From: Coprosoma sp963660615
Lineage (GTDB): Bacteria > Bacillota_I > Bacilli_A > RF39 > UBA660
Length of the DNA: 64,000 nucleotides
Assembly: GCA_963660615.1 (NCBI GenBank)
Contig: CAVKYE010000002.1
Coordinates: 1-64,000 of the forward strand
Reading direction: 5' to 3'
A program made the position numbers and the translations under genes. Below the pieces are notes generated by a model, which saw only the letters and a program-made list of their open reading frames with translations, was not told the DNA's origin and searched no databases. Of the stretch, positions 37,543-46,253 are shown one piece after another (position 1 is the stretch's first letter; each line of letters starts with the position of its first letter).

Positions 37543-39278
37543 TTATTAAAATATACAAATTTATTAAGTTTATAAACCACACCATTTATCTTAATATAAA
37601 TATAATACTTACCATTTAGTCCAGTCTCATTAATATAAGTCTCAGTCTTAATTTTCGCATTATCCCCATTTTTATCATCTTTAATATATGGTGTATCCGA
37701 AATCTTAACATCATAAGTTTTTTTATCAAGAATATTGTCTAAAATAATTTGAACATCATCACTTTTCTTAAACGTTCCAGTAACCGTAAGCCTATTAACA
37801 TCCTTATATAACTTCAAGTCATATTTAGAATAAATAGAATCAGATGTTTTATGGAAAAATACACTGTGATTAATAGCTAAATCACTTTCTGGTAAAATAC
37901 CAACTCTATTTCCAGCACCGCTAGTAAAAGAATCACCCGCATAAACATTAAGTAACTTCGCACTATATAAAGAAGAAGAAACATTCAAAACATCCAAAAC
38001 CGAGTCAGAATAAACGCTAACCTTACTTCCTTGACTAATCACAAATCCCAAATCTTTATTATAAGATAAACTGCCATCACCACTAGAGCCCAAATCAATA
38101 TCTAAAACCATATAAGCATTTTTACCATCAATTTTATATTCAATCAAATGATTAGAACTATCTCTATTAATAAAAGCAATACCATCATCAGTCTGAATAA
38201 CCGTTTCTGGATTCTTAGGATACACAAAATCATCATCAGTCTTTAATAAATATTTCTTATACTTTTTAGATACACTGTCAGAAGAAGCAATAATATAATT
38301 AATCTCTCCACTAGTATAATCAATATTCATAATAAAATTTTTCTTACCACCACTTACAGTAATTGAATTAGTCTTAGCATCATAAAAAAGTCCATTTAAA
38401 CCAAACCAATCATAACCAGAATCATTTGGCATCAAATTATATAAATCAAATTTCTTTATAATCTCACCAGTAGACCTATCAATTTCAACAATATAATCTT
38501 CAACCGTTCCACCTTCAAAATTATTAGAAGCAACTAAAAGATTACCACTAGAAAGTTCATAAACACAATGATGATATCCTCCAGAAACATTATATTCTGT
38601 ATAAATTTTACCAAGCAGATCAATTTCCACTAAAGAATCAGAATAATAAGGCTTATTTACTAAACTATCACCACTAAGTAAAATATGACCGTTAGAAAGC
38701 CTTGTAAACTCCCAACCATAATTTTTAAGTAAAACCCATCTTACATTACCATTTCTATCATAAGCAATAGGGTAATTAAAATCACTATATGTCGTAAAAT
38801 AAAAATCATCAGTATCCAAAGAAGAAGTACTAGAAGCATTTTTAATACCATCAGGCAAAGCCTTAGTCTTAATCTTTAAAGTCTTACTCTCATCACCCGT
38901 AGAAATAATAACCGTATTATTGTAATCCGCATAAAGCCCATAAACTGGAATCAAATGCAACTTAGAAGGAATAAATGTATTAACAATATCATTATCATCA
39001 TCCCTTCCCTTAACAGTCAAAGTAACGCTCGTTAAATCCTTAGTCTCAAAAACAACCAAAGCCGTAAGAGGAGAAACCCCATATGGATCCAAAACAACAT
39101 TAGGATTATCAATTGTATAATCCGTACTACTTAAAAAAGCATTTTCTTGATTTGATTGAATAGTCAAAACATCATCATAAGTATCAACCGAAGTAAAAGA
39201 TTCAACATAATTATAAATCAAAATAGAAGTAAGACAAGTAACCAAAATCAAAATAATATATTTATATTTACTTTTCAT
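37539..39278 (-). CDS. Arylsulfate sulfotransferase family protein, membrane-anchored
   Basis: The 579-residue protein has an N-terminal transmembrane/signal segment (about 7-27), an N-terminal beta-domain (NPNVVLDPYGVSPLTALVVF, IPVYGLYADYNNTV), and a six-bladed propeller typical of ASST enzymes (YDWFGLNGLFYD, SGGYHHCVYELSSGNLL). ASST moves sulfuryl groups from phenolic sulfates to other phenols without PAPS, outside the cytoplasm. There is no lipobox, so it probably stays attached by the N-terminal helix. It is co-oriented with def 8 bases upstream. In gut bacteria this family handles host or dietary phenol sulfates. Confidence 0.85.
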   Translation of the reverse strand: MKSKYKYIILILVTCLTSILIYNYVESFTSVDTYDDVLTIQSNQENAFLSSTDYTIDNPNVVLDPYGVSPLTALVVFETKDLTSVTLTVKGRDDDNDIVNTFIPSKLHLIPVYGLYADYNNTVIISTGDESKTLKIKTKALPDGIKNASSTSSLDTDDFYFTTYSDFNYPIAYDRNGNVRWVLLKNYGWEFTRLSNGHILLSGDSLVNKPYYSDSLVEIDLLGKIYTEYNVSGGYHHCVYELSSGNLLVASNNFEGGTVEDYIVEIDRSTGEIIKKFDLYNLMPNDSGYDWFGLNGLFYDAKTNSITVSGGKKNFIMNIDYTSGEINYIIASSDSVSKKYKKYLLKTDDDFVYPKNPETVIQTDDGIAFINRDSSNHLIEYKIDGKNAYMVLDIDLGSSGDGSLSYNKDLGFVISQGSKVSVYSDSVLDVLNVSSSLYSAKLLNVYAGDSFTSGAGNRVGILPESDLAINHSVFFHKTSDSIYSKYDLKLYKDVNRLTVTGTFKKSDDVQIILDNILDKKTYDVKISDTPYIKDDKNGDNAKIKTETYINETGLNGKYYIYIKINGVVYKLNKFVYFNN

Positions 39279-39286
39279 AAATCCTC

Positions 39287-39835
39287 CTATATAAGCCTAA
39301 TCTCATCTTCAGAAAAGAAAGGTTTCTTCTTATTAATCTTATCAAAAAATAAAATACCATTTAAATGATCAATCTCGTGTTGAAAAGCAACCGCAAGTTC
39401 CTCACGTACTCTAAACGAAATCCTATTACCATCAGGGTCAAAACCATTAACAGTAACCCTCGCAAACCTAGGAACATGGCCTTCAACCTCACGGTTCACA
39501 CTCAAGCATCCTTCACCAGTTTCCAAAGCAACCATCTCTAAAGAATGACTAACAATCTTCGGATTTATAACAACATAATTCTCAAACTTTCCTTCCTCAT
39601 ATTCATAAACAATAACAATAATACGTTTAAGCATTCCAAGTTGTGGAAAAGCAAGGCCCATACCAGGACGAAGCTTATATTTATCACTCATTTTGGGAAT
39701 CTGACTATAAGTAAGTTGCTTAATAATTCTATCAATAGTATCTTTATCTTCCTTAGATAAAGGTAAACTAACTTCTTTACTAATCTCCCTAAGTACCTTA
39801 TGCTTCTCATCTAAAATCTTAAGCTCTTTAAACAT
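39287..39835 (-). CDS. def: Peptide deformylase
   Basis: The 182-residue metalloenzyme has all three motifs: GMGLAFPQLG (motif 1, GxGLAAPQ), EGCLSV (motif 2, metal Cys) and QHEIDHLNGILF (motif 3, HExxH). It removes the formyl group from nascent chains. Motif 1 has Phe where Ala is usual, and the length fits type II deformylases. It is transcribed leftward ahead of the arylsulfotransferase gene. Confidence 0.96.
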   Translation of the reverse strand: MFKELKILDEKHKVLREISKEVSLPLSKEDKDTIDRIIKQLTYSQIPKMSDKYKLRPGMGLAFPQLGMLKRIIVIVYEYEEGKFENYVVINPKIVSHSLEMVALETGEGCLSVNREVEGHVPRFARVTVNGFDPDGNRISFRVREELAVAFQHEIDHLNGILFFDKINKKKPFFSEDEIRLI

Positions 39836-39953
39836 TCTATCACATCCATATCTACTATTTTATCACATTTCATCTTTAAAATAAAAGCAAAACATACGAA
39901 ATAACTCAACGTATTATATATTATGAGTAAATAAATGTCAAATTCAAAAACAA

Positions 39954-39980
39954 AAACCTAAGTGATTTTCACCTAGGTTC
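39954..39980 (-). terminator. Minus-strand terminator of the interrupted YjcZ-like gene
   Basis: On the minus strand AACCTAGGTGA pairs with TCACTTAGGTT (one mismatch), followed by TTTGTTTTTG. It lies just after the stop codon at 39984-39986. Confidence 0.75.
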
Positions 39981-39983
39981 TCT

Positions 39984-40112
39984 TTAATTATTACTACCAA
40001 AAGATCTTGCCCCAATAATAATAACTAATAAAATAAATAAAACAAGAACAATAGCAGCACCATATCCAGTACCATAATTAGCACTACCATAAGGCACTCC
40101 ACATCCATATGC
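39984..40112 (-). pseudogene. C-terminal part of YjcZ-like small membrane protein gene, interrupted by the element
   Basis: Read on the minus strand, this stretch encodes YGCGVPYGSANYGTGYGAA followed by a hydrophobic helix (IVLVLFILLVIIIGA) and ARSFGSNN, then TAA. The 5' end is missing: it lies 14 kb away at 54058-54089. Joining both parts at a GC dinucleotide gives an unbroken 52-residue frame. Gly/Tyr-rich head plus a single helix of this form is typical of YjcZ/SscA-type proteins, known from Bacillus as small sporulation-associated proteins. The insertion leaves the gene without its start and ribosome-binding site. Confidence 0.85.
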
Positions 40113-40136
40113 TTGTATATACCTTAGGCGTAGAAA
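40107..40136 (+). repeat. Left element end, 30-bp inverted repeat (attachment site)
   Basis: Bases 40107-40136 are an exact reverse complement of 54034-54063. The outer ATAT (40107-40110) belongs to the host gene, GC (40111-40112) is the putative crossover dinucleotide, and the inner 24 bases, starting TTGTATATACC, belong to the element. Confidence 0.9.
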
Positions 40137-40189
40137 GTGAAATCTTATAAAGGGCTTATAATACAGGGCAAAAATAGAAAATCGAAAAA

Positions 40190-41153
40190 AATTGTTTGGG
40201 CAAAAAATCGCAGTTGTTTCAAATTCTTTTTTTGTTTTGGTTGTAAAAATATCTAAAAGTTCTTTTCTAAGCTCTTCGTTAGTTGTTATATGATGAATAG
40301 CTTGCTTAAAGTGGAACTCACAAAAATATTTTCTATTTTATCAAAGTCATATTTTTATTATAAAACATTGACAATTTGTTCCCACGGATTACTACCATAT
40401 ACAGTCTTTACTGTTTTGTTTTTTCAAAGCATTTCTATGCTTTCCAACTTTTTCTACGCCTTCAAAAGCAATCATACATTTAGCCATTATATCATTTTCT
40501 AAATCTTGGCAGCCTAAAAACTTTTCATCAGCCATTACATAAAGTGTTTTAGGAGTATCTACTGGTTCATAAACAGATTTTGGTGCTTTCCATTCGTTAA
40601 GCCAATTATAAATCGATTGCCTAGAAATATGGAGTAATTTTCTATCTAAGCATAGCTCTTTTAAAGTACTTATTTGTTCACCAGTTTCTCTCCCAGCTTT
40701 AGCTTGATCAAGAGAAACTGCTTTATCAATCGCCATACCTTTAACGATAGGATCATAATGGTCATATTTGGGCAGTCCAAAAACATAATCGATGAAAAAT
40801 AATTTAGATTTATTTAGTTTGGAAACATAATAATTTCTATTAAATGTTATCTCTCCAAAAGGGGTAACTAAAGTTCTTCTTACCTTGGATTTATTGATAT
40901 AGTACTTTGCTTTTCTTTCGTGTGACATTGAGTACGCATTATCAATTTCTTCAAAGGTATCAACTAATACTTTTAATATCAAATTGCGTGTTTGTTCTTG
41001 TATTGTAGATACTAGCGAAAAATATTTGTTTGAGTTATCCACCATCGTAAGTGACTTAATTATTTCGTTGACAAAAGCATCAGTAATTGATAAGATGTTT
41101 TCTTTCAATCTTTTTTTTAATAAATTTTGACAAAAATGTGGTATACTATTCAT
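40190..41153 (-). pseudogene. ISLre2-type (UPF0236) transposase remnant
   Basis: The intact first part (40392-41153) encodes 253 residues with family features: RRTLVTPFGEITFNRNYY, ISRQSIYNWLNEWKAPK and LYVMADEKFLGCQ. After this the frame is broken. Further coding-like pieces continue in other frames (YGSNPWEQIVNVL, KYDFDKIENIFVS, then FKQAIHHITTNEELRKELLD ending near 40190), and about 25 codons between the last two appear deleted. A full transposase is about 450 residues, so this copy is dead. Its insertion appears to have removed the 5' end of the plus-strand gene at 41288. Confidence 0.75.
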
Positions 41154-41287
41154 GGAAAAACCTTCTTTCGTGTAATTTTTTTGGTGAAAATATTATATCA
41201 GGTTTTTCCTTTTTTTGTATTCCGAAACTATTTTACACTATCACAAATGATATAAATTTTGAATATATTAAAACTTTTGATAAAATA

Positions 41288-41635
41288 ATGATTGAAAGAT
41301 TTTATACTAATTCAAAAATTTTATATCCATATATTGAAGACATAATTAATAGATATAATGTCAATATTTTAAAATTTAATATCGATAATAAGAATGACGT
41401 GGATATGTTGTTCGACTTATTAAGATGTGCTGTAACATCAAATTGTTCTGAATTGGATTTTTTATACCAATTATATGGAGACATAGAGGATTTAAAAAAG
41501 CAAAAATCTGGAGATGAGTATTATATTTTTACCGACTATAAAATAAAATGGAGAATTGCTTTCAAGGAAATGGACAAAAAGTATAGTGCTTGTGAGATGA
41601 TTTTAGGAATAAATAATTTGAAGAAAAAAGAGTAG
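41288..41635 (+). pseudogene. 5'-truncated hypothetical protein gene
   Basis: A plus-strand frame is open back to 41087, but its first part overlaps the start of the IS transposase and looks non-native (hydrophobic, Phe-rich). The coherent protein begins about 41240-41288 and reads MIERFYTNSKILYPYIEDII then an acidic helical region to YSACEMILGINNLKKKE. No domain recognised. I interpret it as the 3' part of a gene cut by the IS; ATG 41288 is the first internal start, without a convincing ribosome-binding site. Confidence 0.45.
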
Positions 41636-41647
41636 GATGAGGGGGAA

Positions 41648-41899
41648 ATGAATTATATAGATGTTTTGCGTGAGATTACAAATATTACAATGTGTACGTC
41701 GATAACACTTTTAATTATTTTGTTGTATAAAGTATTGTTTTTAGATTATTTAGATAGACACAAAGTATTAAATAAGATTATCGATAACCTATTTGCGCTT
41801 TTAATTATTTTAGACGTTTTCTCAATGATTTTTATAGTGGCTTTTCCAAATGTGATTTCAGTAGTTAATAGTTTGTTTGAAAAAATATTTAATTTGTAG
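41648..41899 (+). CDS. Small two-helix membrane protein
   Basis: The 83-residue protein has two predicted transmembrane helices (about 13-32 and 47-72). GGGGG lies 8 bases before the ATG. It follows the truncated gene by 12 bases and may have shared its transcript. No family recognised. Confidence 0.5.
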   Translation: MNYIDVLREITNITMCTSITLLIILLYKVLFLDYLDRHKVLNKIIDNLFALLIILDVFSMIFIVAFPNVISVVNSLFEKIFNL

Positions 41900-42046
41900 T
41901 CAAAATGAAAAAATATTATTTTATTAGTTTTGCGTAGAATAGGTATGGGATTCTTCCTCCAAAAAATAAGGTTTATACTTTAAGTCATTGTGATATAAAG
42001 CAAAGAATAGTCAAAATTTCCGTGATTATAATGCATTAAAAATGTA

Positions 42047-42075
42047 TTGACAATTAATCAAATCGATGTTAGTAT
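42047..42075 (+). promoter_or_regulatory. Promoter of the cargo operon
   Basis: Consensus TTGACA (42047-42052), a 17-base spacer and TAGTAT (42070-42075). Transcription would start about 42082 and cover the leader peptide and attenuator. It is the only strong promoter upstream of the five-gene operon. Confidence 0.7.
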
Positions 42076-42111
42076 ATTTACATTGGTGGAAAATCATCAA
42101 TGAGGTGAAAT

Positions 42112-42210
42112 ATGATAAATAGTGATGAGAAATTTATGATATGTTTTGATTATATATTATTTAGCGATAATAATAAATTTTTACTGACTAAAAAAAATGA
42201 GAGCAATTAA
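42112..42210 (+). CDS. Leader peptide (32 residues) upstream of the cargo operon
   Basis: An ATG with GAGGTG 4 bases upstream (42102-42107) opens a 32-codon frame (starting MINSDEKFMICFDYILF, ending NESN) that stops exactly within the ascending arm of a terminator hairpin. The arrangement of promoter, well-spaced ribosome-binding site, short ORF and overlapping terminator is that of a translation-controlled attenuator. The codons are not obviously biased to one amino acid, although Asn, Phe and Asp are frequent. Function inferred from layout only. Confidence 0.5.
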   Translation: MINSDEKFMICFDYILFSDNNKFLLTKKNESN

Positions 42211-42234
42211 CTTTAGGGTTGATTGTCTCTTTTT
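42199..42234 (+). terminator. Attenuator/terminator overlapping the leader peptide stop
   Basis: GAGA-(G)-CAATTAAC (42199-42211) pairs with GTTGATTGTCTC (42218-42229): 12 pairs with one bulge and one G-U, followed by five T. It lies 19 bases before the first cargo gene, so readthrough must be permitted for expression. Confidence 0.75.
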
Positions 42235-42252
42235 AAAAAATTAGGAGGTTTT

Positions 42253-42834
42253 ATGATTTATTTTATTTGCGGACATAGGGGTTGTGGGAAAAGTTATTTA
42301 GTAAGTCAACTTAAAGAAACTATCAAGTGTAAAGTTTATGATACAGGTCCTATATTAAGAAACGAGTATAGAAAATTTAGTTTGAATTCTGATGTGCCAT
42401 TTGGAGAGTGGGTTGAAATTAATGAGCAAACGTATGGTGAAAATTTTACAAATCAAGTTATTTGCGAAAATATGAATTTAAATTTAGATGAAACAAATAT
42501 CATTATTGGAAATAGATCGATGATTGGAATAAAATATGCTATTGAATATTTTGGTATAGATAATTATAAAATATGTTTTATTGATGGTGATTTTGACTTG
42601 TTTAGGTTAAATTATAATAAAAGAGAAAAATCAAATTTAGATGAAGAAGAGTTTGGGAAAATTATAGCATTAGAAAATAGTATGGGGATAGAAGAAATAG
42701 AACGTTTTGTAAAAAGTAATCCAACTATTGGGTTATATTTTTATAAAGAGACTAATGATGACTTAATATTTCAAACTATTTTGGAAGACATTAACAATAC
42801 AAAACCAAAGGTAAAAAAAAGGAGTGAATTATAA
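42253..42834 (+). CDS. P-loop nucleotide kinase-like protein
   Basis: The 193-residue protein begins with IYFICGHRGCGKSYLV (P-loop 7-14), then DTGPILRNEYR, GNRSMIG and LNYNKREKSNLDEEEFGKII, the last resembling the lid of (deoxy)nucleoside monophosphate and dephospho-CoA kinases. It probably phosphorylates a nucleotide or small alcohol. ATG 42253 with AGGAGG at 42243-42248 is preferred over ATG 42223, which lies inside the terminator. It is first in the operon and its stop abuts the next start. Substrate unknown; in a nucleoside pathway it could phosphorylate the product or an intermediate. Confidence 0.7.
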   Translation: MIYFICGHRGCGKSYLVSQLKETIKCKVYDTGPILRNEYRKFSLNSDVPFGEWVEINEQTYGENFTNQVICENMNLNLDETNIIIGNRSMIGIKYAIEYFGIDNYKICFIDGDFDLFRLNYNKREKSNLDEEEFGKIIALENSMGIEEIERFVKSNPTIGLYFYKETNDDLIFQTILEDINNTKPKVKKRSEL

Positions 42835-43479
42835 ATGATGGATTGGTATGATGTTTATTTAGAACAAATAAATAAAAGTGGTGGAGATAAATCTTATATG
42901 GCATTTAAGATTTATCACAAGAAAAAATTGTTGAAAATTTTAAGAAAATATAGTGGAAAAGGGAAATTAATAGAGGCAGGATGTGGAACAGGTATTATAA
43001 CTTCACAGTTAGCCAATGAAGGCTATGATGTGACTGGTGTAGATATAAATAAAAAAATATTGAAATTATGTAAAAAATTAGAAAAAGAATATTTTGGTAC
43101 TAATAAGGCTAAATATGTTGAAAAATCAATATTTAATTTGGACTTTCCCAAAAAAAGTTTTGATTTATGTTTTAGTTGTGGTGTTTTGGAGCATTTTGAA
43201 GACAATGAAATAATTAATTCAATAAAACAGCAAATAATGATAGCAAATAAGGTAATTATTGTTATACCCACAAAATGGTTTGATGATGAAGAGGCATTAC
43301 ACGGGGATGATAGATTTTTAAAACTTTCATATTGGAGAAAATTAATTAAAACAAGTGGTGGAAAAATAATAAAAGAATATTCATACCCTTTTAAGCAAAA
43401 ATATTATCAAAAAATAAAAAATATTAGAAAAATATTCAGGCCTAAAGCATATAGAGTTTTTGTTGTAGAAGAAGGTTAG
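42835..43479 (+). CDS. Class I SAM-dependent methyltransferase
   Basis: The 214-residue protein has motif I LIEAGCGTGIITSQLA (about 43-58), the acidic ribose-binding end of strand 2 GVDINKK, and post-motif FDLCFSCGVLEHFEDN. It resembles UbiE/COQ5-type small-molecule methyltransferases. It starts directly after the kinase stop, with AAAAAAGGAG as ribosome-binding site, and precedes the fusion gene by 4 bases. It probably methylates an intermediate of the encoded pathway; the target atom cannot be deduced. Confidence 0.8.
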   Translation: MMDWYDVYLEQINKSGGDKSYMAFKIYHKKKLLKILRKYSGKGKLIEAGCGTGIITSQLANEGYDVTGVDINKKILKLCKKLEKEYFGTNKAKYVEKSIFNLDFPKKSFDLCFSCGVLEHFEDNEIINSIKQQIMIANKVIIVIPTKWFDDEEALHGDDRFLKLSYWRKLIKTSGGKIIKEYSYPFKQKYYQKIKNIRKIFRPKAYRVFVVEEG

Positions 43480-43483
43480 TAAG

Positions 43484-45190
43484 ATGGAAAAAAAGTTTCC
43501 AATAATAAAAGCAGGACATATATTTAACCCCTATAAAATAGAAGGTGTAGCAGAATTAAAATTAGATTCTATAGTATTAAATTACCCTTGTAGATTAGAT
43601 GCAATGGCTATAAACCCAGCAGCAGTTGTATATAACTCTGATATGGTATTTACCCCAGGCGAAGTAGTTGTTTCATTAAATAAATACATAAAAGTAACAA
43701 TAAAGGTTTTATCTGAAAAAGGTGGGAAAATAATAATTTCAGAGAAAACAAAAAGAAAAGTATTAGTCAAACATTCTTATTTATTGATGTGTTCCGCATT
43801 AAATGTCTTTCCTTCTCTGGAAATAGATGTAGATGATAATAATATTCCTAAACATCGTGGATTTGGCTCTAGTAGTTCTACAATTAGTGCGGTAGCCGCA
43901 GCAATAAATGAATTATATGGTTGTCCTATAAAAAATGGCGATTTAATTAAATATTTGGCTTCTAATCACGGAGAAGAAATAAGTGATGATGATGAAGAAA
44001 ATTTAAAAGTTGTTCAATGCATTGGAGGGGGTGCTACTAACGGTTTAACAAAGGAAGGAATAATTATTATAGCCGGTAAATCTACGACTATAGGAAAGTT
44101 AGAATATAGCGGTGATGTTTTAATTGGAGTGCCTAAAGATTTTGTGCAGAAAGATGCTAAAGTATTGATGGAATTGGAAGAACAAAATCTATGGAAATTT
44201 AAAAAAACAGGTGAAGATTATGCTGAAAATATTGCCTATAATTTATTACATAAGGCTTTACCTGGGTTGGCTAACGGAGATATAAAAGAGTTGGCGGATG
44301 TAGTATATGAATATAGATTCAATATGGGAAGTAATGAAAATTGTTCTTTTGTTTATGATGGATTAGTTGAATTAGGAAATAATTTAAGATGCTTATACGA
44401 GAATAAAGATTGTGAATTTTTAGCGCTATCTTCTGTTGGCCCTGCTTTCTTTGTTATAGTTAATAATGAAAGACAAAAACAAAAATGTAAAAATAAAATG
44501 GAAGAATTAGCGATGAATGTAATAGAATCGTCAATATGTAATACTACATATCTAATAGAAGAAAAAGAAGATAAAAAAATATATTGGCAAGAACAAACAA
44601 CAAATATTGCGTTTTCGAATAAAGAGCCTTCTAAATATATTACAGATGTTTTAGAAAAAATTGATTTAAAAAATAAAAATTGTATAGATATTGGTTGTGG
44701 TGGAGGAAGATATACAAAGTATCTTCAAAAAAGAGAAGCCAATGTTTTGGCAATAGATAAGTACCCAGAAATGATAGGAAATGTTTATTCACAAAAAATA
44801 AATTTTATTAATTGTGATATGAATAATATTCCTGTAAAAGATGATTCATATGATTTAGTACTATCAATTGGTGTTATACATAATGCGATAACAGTAGATG
44901 AGTTTTATAAATCAATAGACGAGATATATAGGATTGCTAATGAGAGCGGTAACGTTGTTTTGTCCTTATTTACAAATGATATAATTACAGATGATCTAAT
45001 AGAATATGGACCAAATTTATATAAAATTAAAAATAGACCACCAATGGTATTATTTTCAAAAGAACAAATAACAAAAATATTAAAAGAAAAAAATTTGCAT
45101 ATAGTAAAAGTTATAGATGAACATATAACAGATGTTGGCGGTGGTAAAAGAAATGTTTATACATTATTATTGGAAAAAAAAGTTATATAA
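43484..45190 (+). CDS. Beta-RFAP synthase-like (GHMP fold) domain fused to a SAM methyltransferase
   Basis: The 568-residue protein has two parts. Residues 30-365 match the beta-ribofuranosylaminobenzene 5'-phosphate synthase branch of the GHMP superfamily: PCRLDAMAINP (35-45), PGEVVVSLNKYIKVTI (58-73), KHRGFGSSSSTISAVAAAIN (123-142), IGGGATNGL (180-188), IAYNLLHKALPGLANGDIKE (250-269) and LSSVGPAFFVIV (315-326). Family enzymes join PRPP to an aromatic acid with CO2 loss, making a C-riboside; homologues ForT and PyfQ do this in formycin and pyrazofurin synthesis. Residues 395-560 are a methyltransferase (CIDIGCGGGRYTKYL, DLVLSIGVIHNAI). An ordinary sugar kinase remains possible. It overlaps the aminotransferase gene. 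Confidence 0.72.
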   Translation: MEKKFPIIKAGHIFNPYKIEGVAELKLDSIVLNYPCRLDAMAINPAAVVYNSDMVFTPGEVVVSLNKYIKVTIKVLSEKGGKIIISEKTKRKVLVKHSYLLMCSALNVFPSLEIDVDDNNIPKHRGFGSSSSTISAVAAAINELYGCPIKNGDLIKYLASNHGEEISDDDEENLKVVQCIGGGATNGLTKEGIIIIAGKSTTIGKLEYSGDVLIGVPKDFVQKDAKVLMELEEQNLWKFKKTGEDYAENIAYNLLHKALPGLANGDIKELADVVYEYRFNMGSNENCSFVYDGLVELGNNLRCLYENKDCEFLALSSVGPAFFVIVNNERQKQKCKNKMEELAMNVIESSICNTTYLIEEKEDKKIYWQEQTTNIAFSNKEPSKYITDVLEKIDLKNKNCIDIGCGGGRYTKYLQKREANVLAIDKYPEMIGNVYSQKINFINCDMNNIPVKDDSYDLVLSIGVIHNAITVDEFYKSIDEIYRIANESGNVVLSLFTNDIITDDLIEYGPNLYKIKNRPPMVLFSKEQITKILKEKNLHIVKVIDEHITDVGGGKRNVYTLLLEKKVI

Positions 45191-46253
45191 ATTATCTAAC
45201 AGAGATTATTTATGTGATTATTCAAAAATTGAGTCAAAAACAATAGATATGACATTATCAGGAAGATATTTATCATCATACCCAAACGTTCAAATATCTA
45301 TTTCAGAATTTGATAAATATCCTCTATTGACCAACATTAGGGAGTTAGAAGAATTAATTAAGACAAAAACATCGACAAACGATGAGATAATAATTGGCAG
45401 TGGAGCAAATGGATTATTACAGAATATAATTAAAATATTTTTTAGAAATAGAGGTAATTTAATAACATCATTTTATTCGTTTGATCAAGCGGAGTATGCA
45501 GTAACTTCATTTGATGGAGTAACAAAAAGAGTATATACAAACAATTACAGTTTAGATTTAAACAATGTTATAAAGGCGATTGATAAGAAATCAAAAATGA
45601 TTTATATTTGTAATCCGAATAACCCAACAGGAAAATTTATTAATTCAAAAGACTTAATAGAGTTAACAAAAAAAACAAAAATACCGTTAGTAGTGGATGA
45701 ATCTGGAATAGAATTTACAGGTAAGAAAGGAATTTTAGAATCAGTACAAAAATTACCTGAAAATTTATTGGTATTAAGATCATTTTCTAAAGCATACGGA
45801 TTAGCAAATTTAAGAATAGGTTATTTAGTTTGTTCAAGGGCATTTAAACAAATTTATCTTAAAAACATAACAACTAATGAATATTCTGGGATTTCCTGTT
45901 TAATAGCAAAAAATATATTAAATTCATCCGAAAAATATATGGAACAGAATGTTAATCAAATAATAGAAGAAAAAGTAAAAATGGTAAATCAATTAGAAAA
46001 GATGGGTATATATACTGTAGAAAGTTATTCTAATACTATTTTCACCAAAACAATTTTTGATAATAAATTTATGAAAGAGTTAGAAAAGAATGATATATCG
46101 GTTGTACCCATTTATGATAGAAATAATAATTTACATATTCGTATTGCAATTCAAGATAAAGAAACTAATTCAGTATTTGTAAAAAAAATGAATGAAATAA
46201 TGAAAAATAAGAAACTGGTGTTAGGAAAAGAAGAAGATAGAGGTGATATTTAA
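45153..46253 (+). CDS. PLP aminotransferase, HisC/CobD-like class II
   Basis: The fold-type I PLP protein is about 366 residues, with the substrate/cofactor region IGSGANGLLQNI, the CNPNNPTGKF motif, VVDESGIEF (PLP-ring Asp) and SFSKAYGLANLRIGY with the Schiff-base Lys. It resembles histidinol-phosphate aminotransferase and threonine-phosphate decarboxylase. Starts at ATG 45132 or 45153 both lie inside the previous gene; GGTGG favours 45153. It presumably adds or removes an amino group on a pathway intermediate. Its stop overlaps the next ATG (TAATG). Confidence 0.82.
   Translation: MFIHYYWKKKLYKLSNRDYLCDYSKIESKTIDMTLSGRYLSSYPNVQISISEFDKYPLLTNIRELEELIKTKTSTNDEIIIGSGANGLLQNIIKIFFRNRGNLITSFYSFDQAEYAVTSFDGVTKRVYTNNYSLDLNNVIKAIDKKSKMIYICNPNNPTGKFINSKDLIELTKKTKIPLVVDESGIEFTGKKGILESVQKLPENLLVLRSFSKAYGLANLRIGYLVCSRAFKQIYLKNITTNEYSGISCLIAKNILNSSEKYMEQNVNQIIEEKVKMVNQLEKMGIYTVESYSNTIFTKTIFDNKFMKELEKNDISVVPIYDRNNNLHIRIAIQDKETNSVFVKKMNEIMKNKKLVLGKEEDRGDI

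Noticed and set aside
41087..41287. N-terminal part of a 182-residue ORF
   Set aside because: It overlaps the start of the minus-strand IS transposase and looks like chance coding; only the part after about 41240 resembles a real protein.
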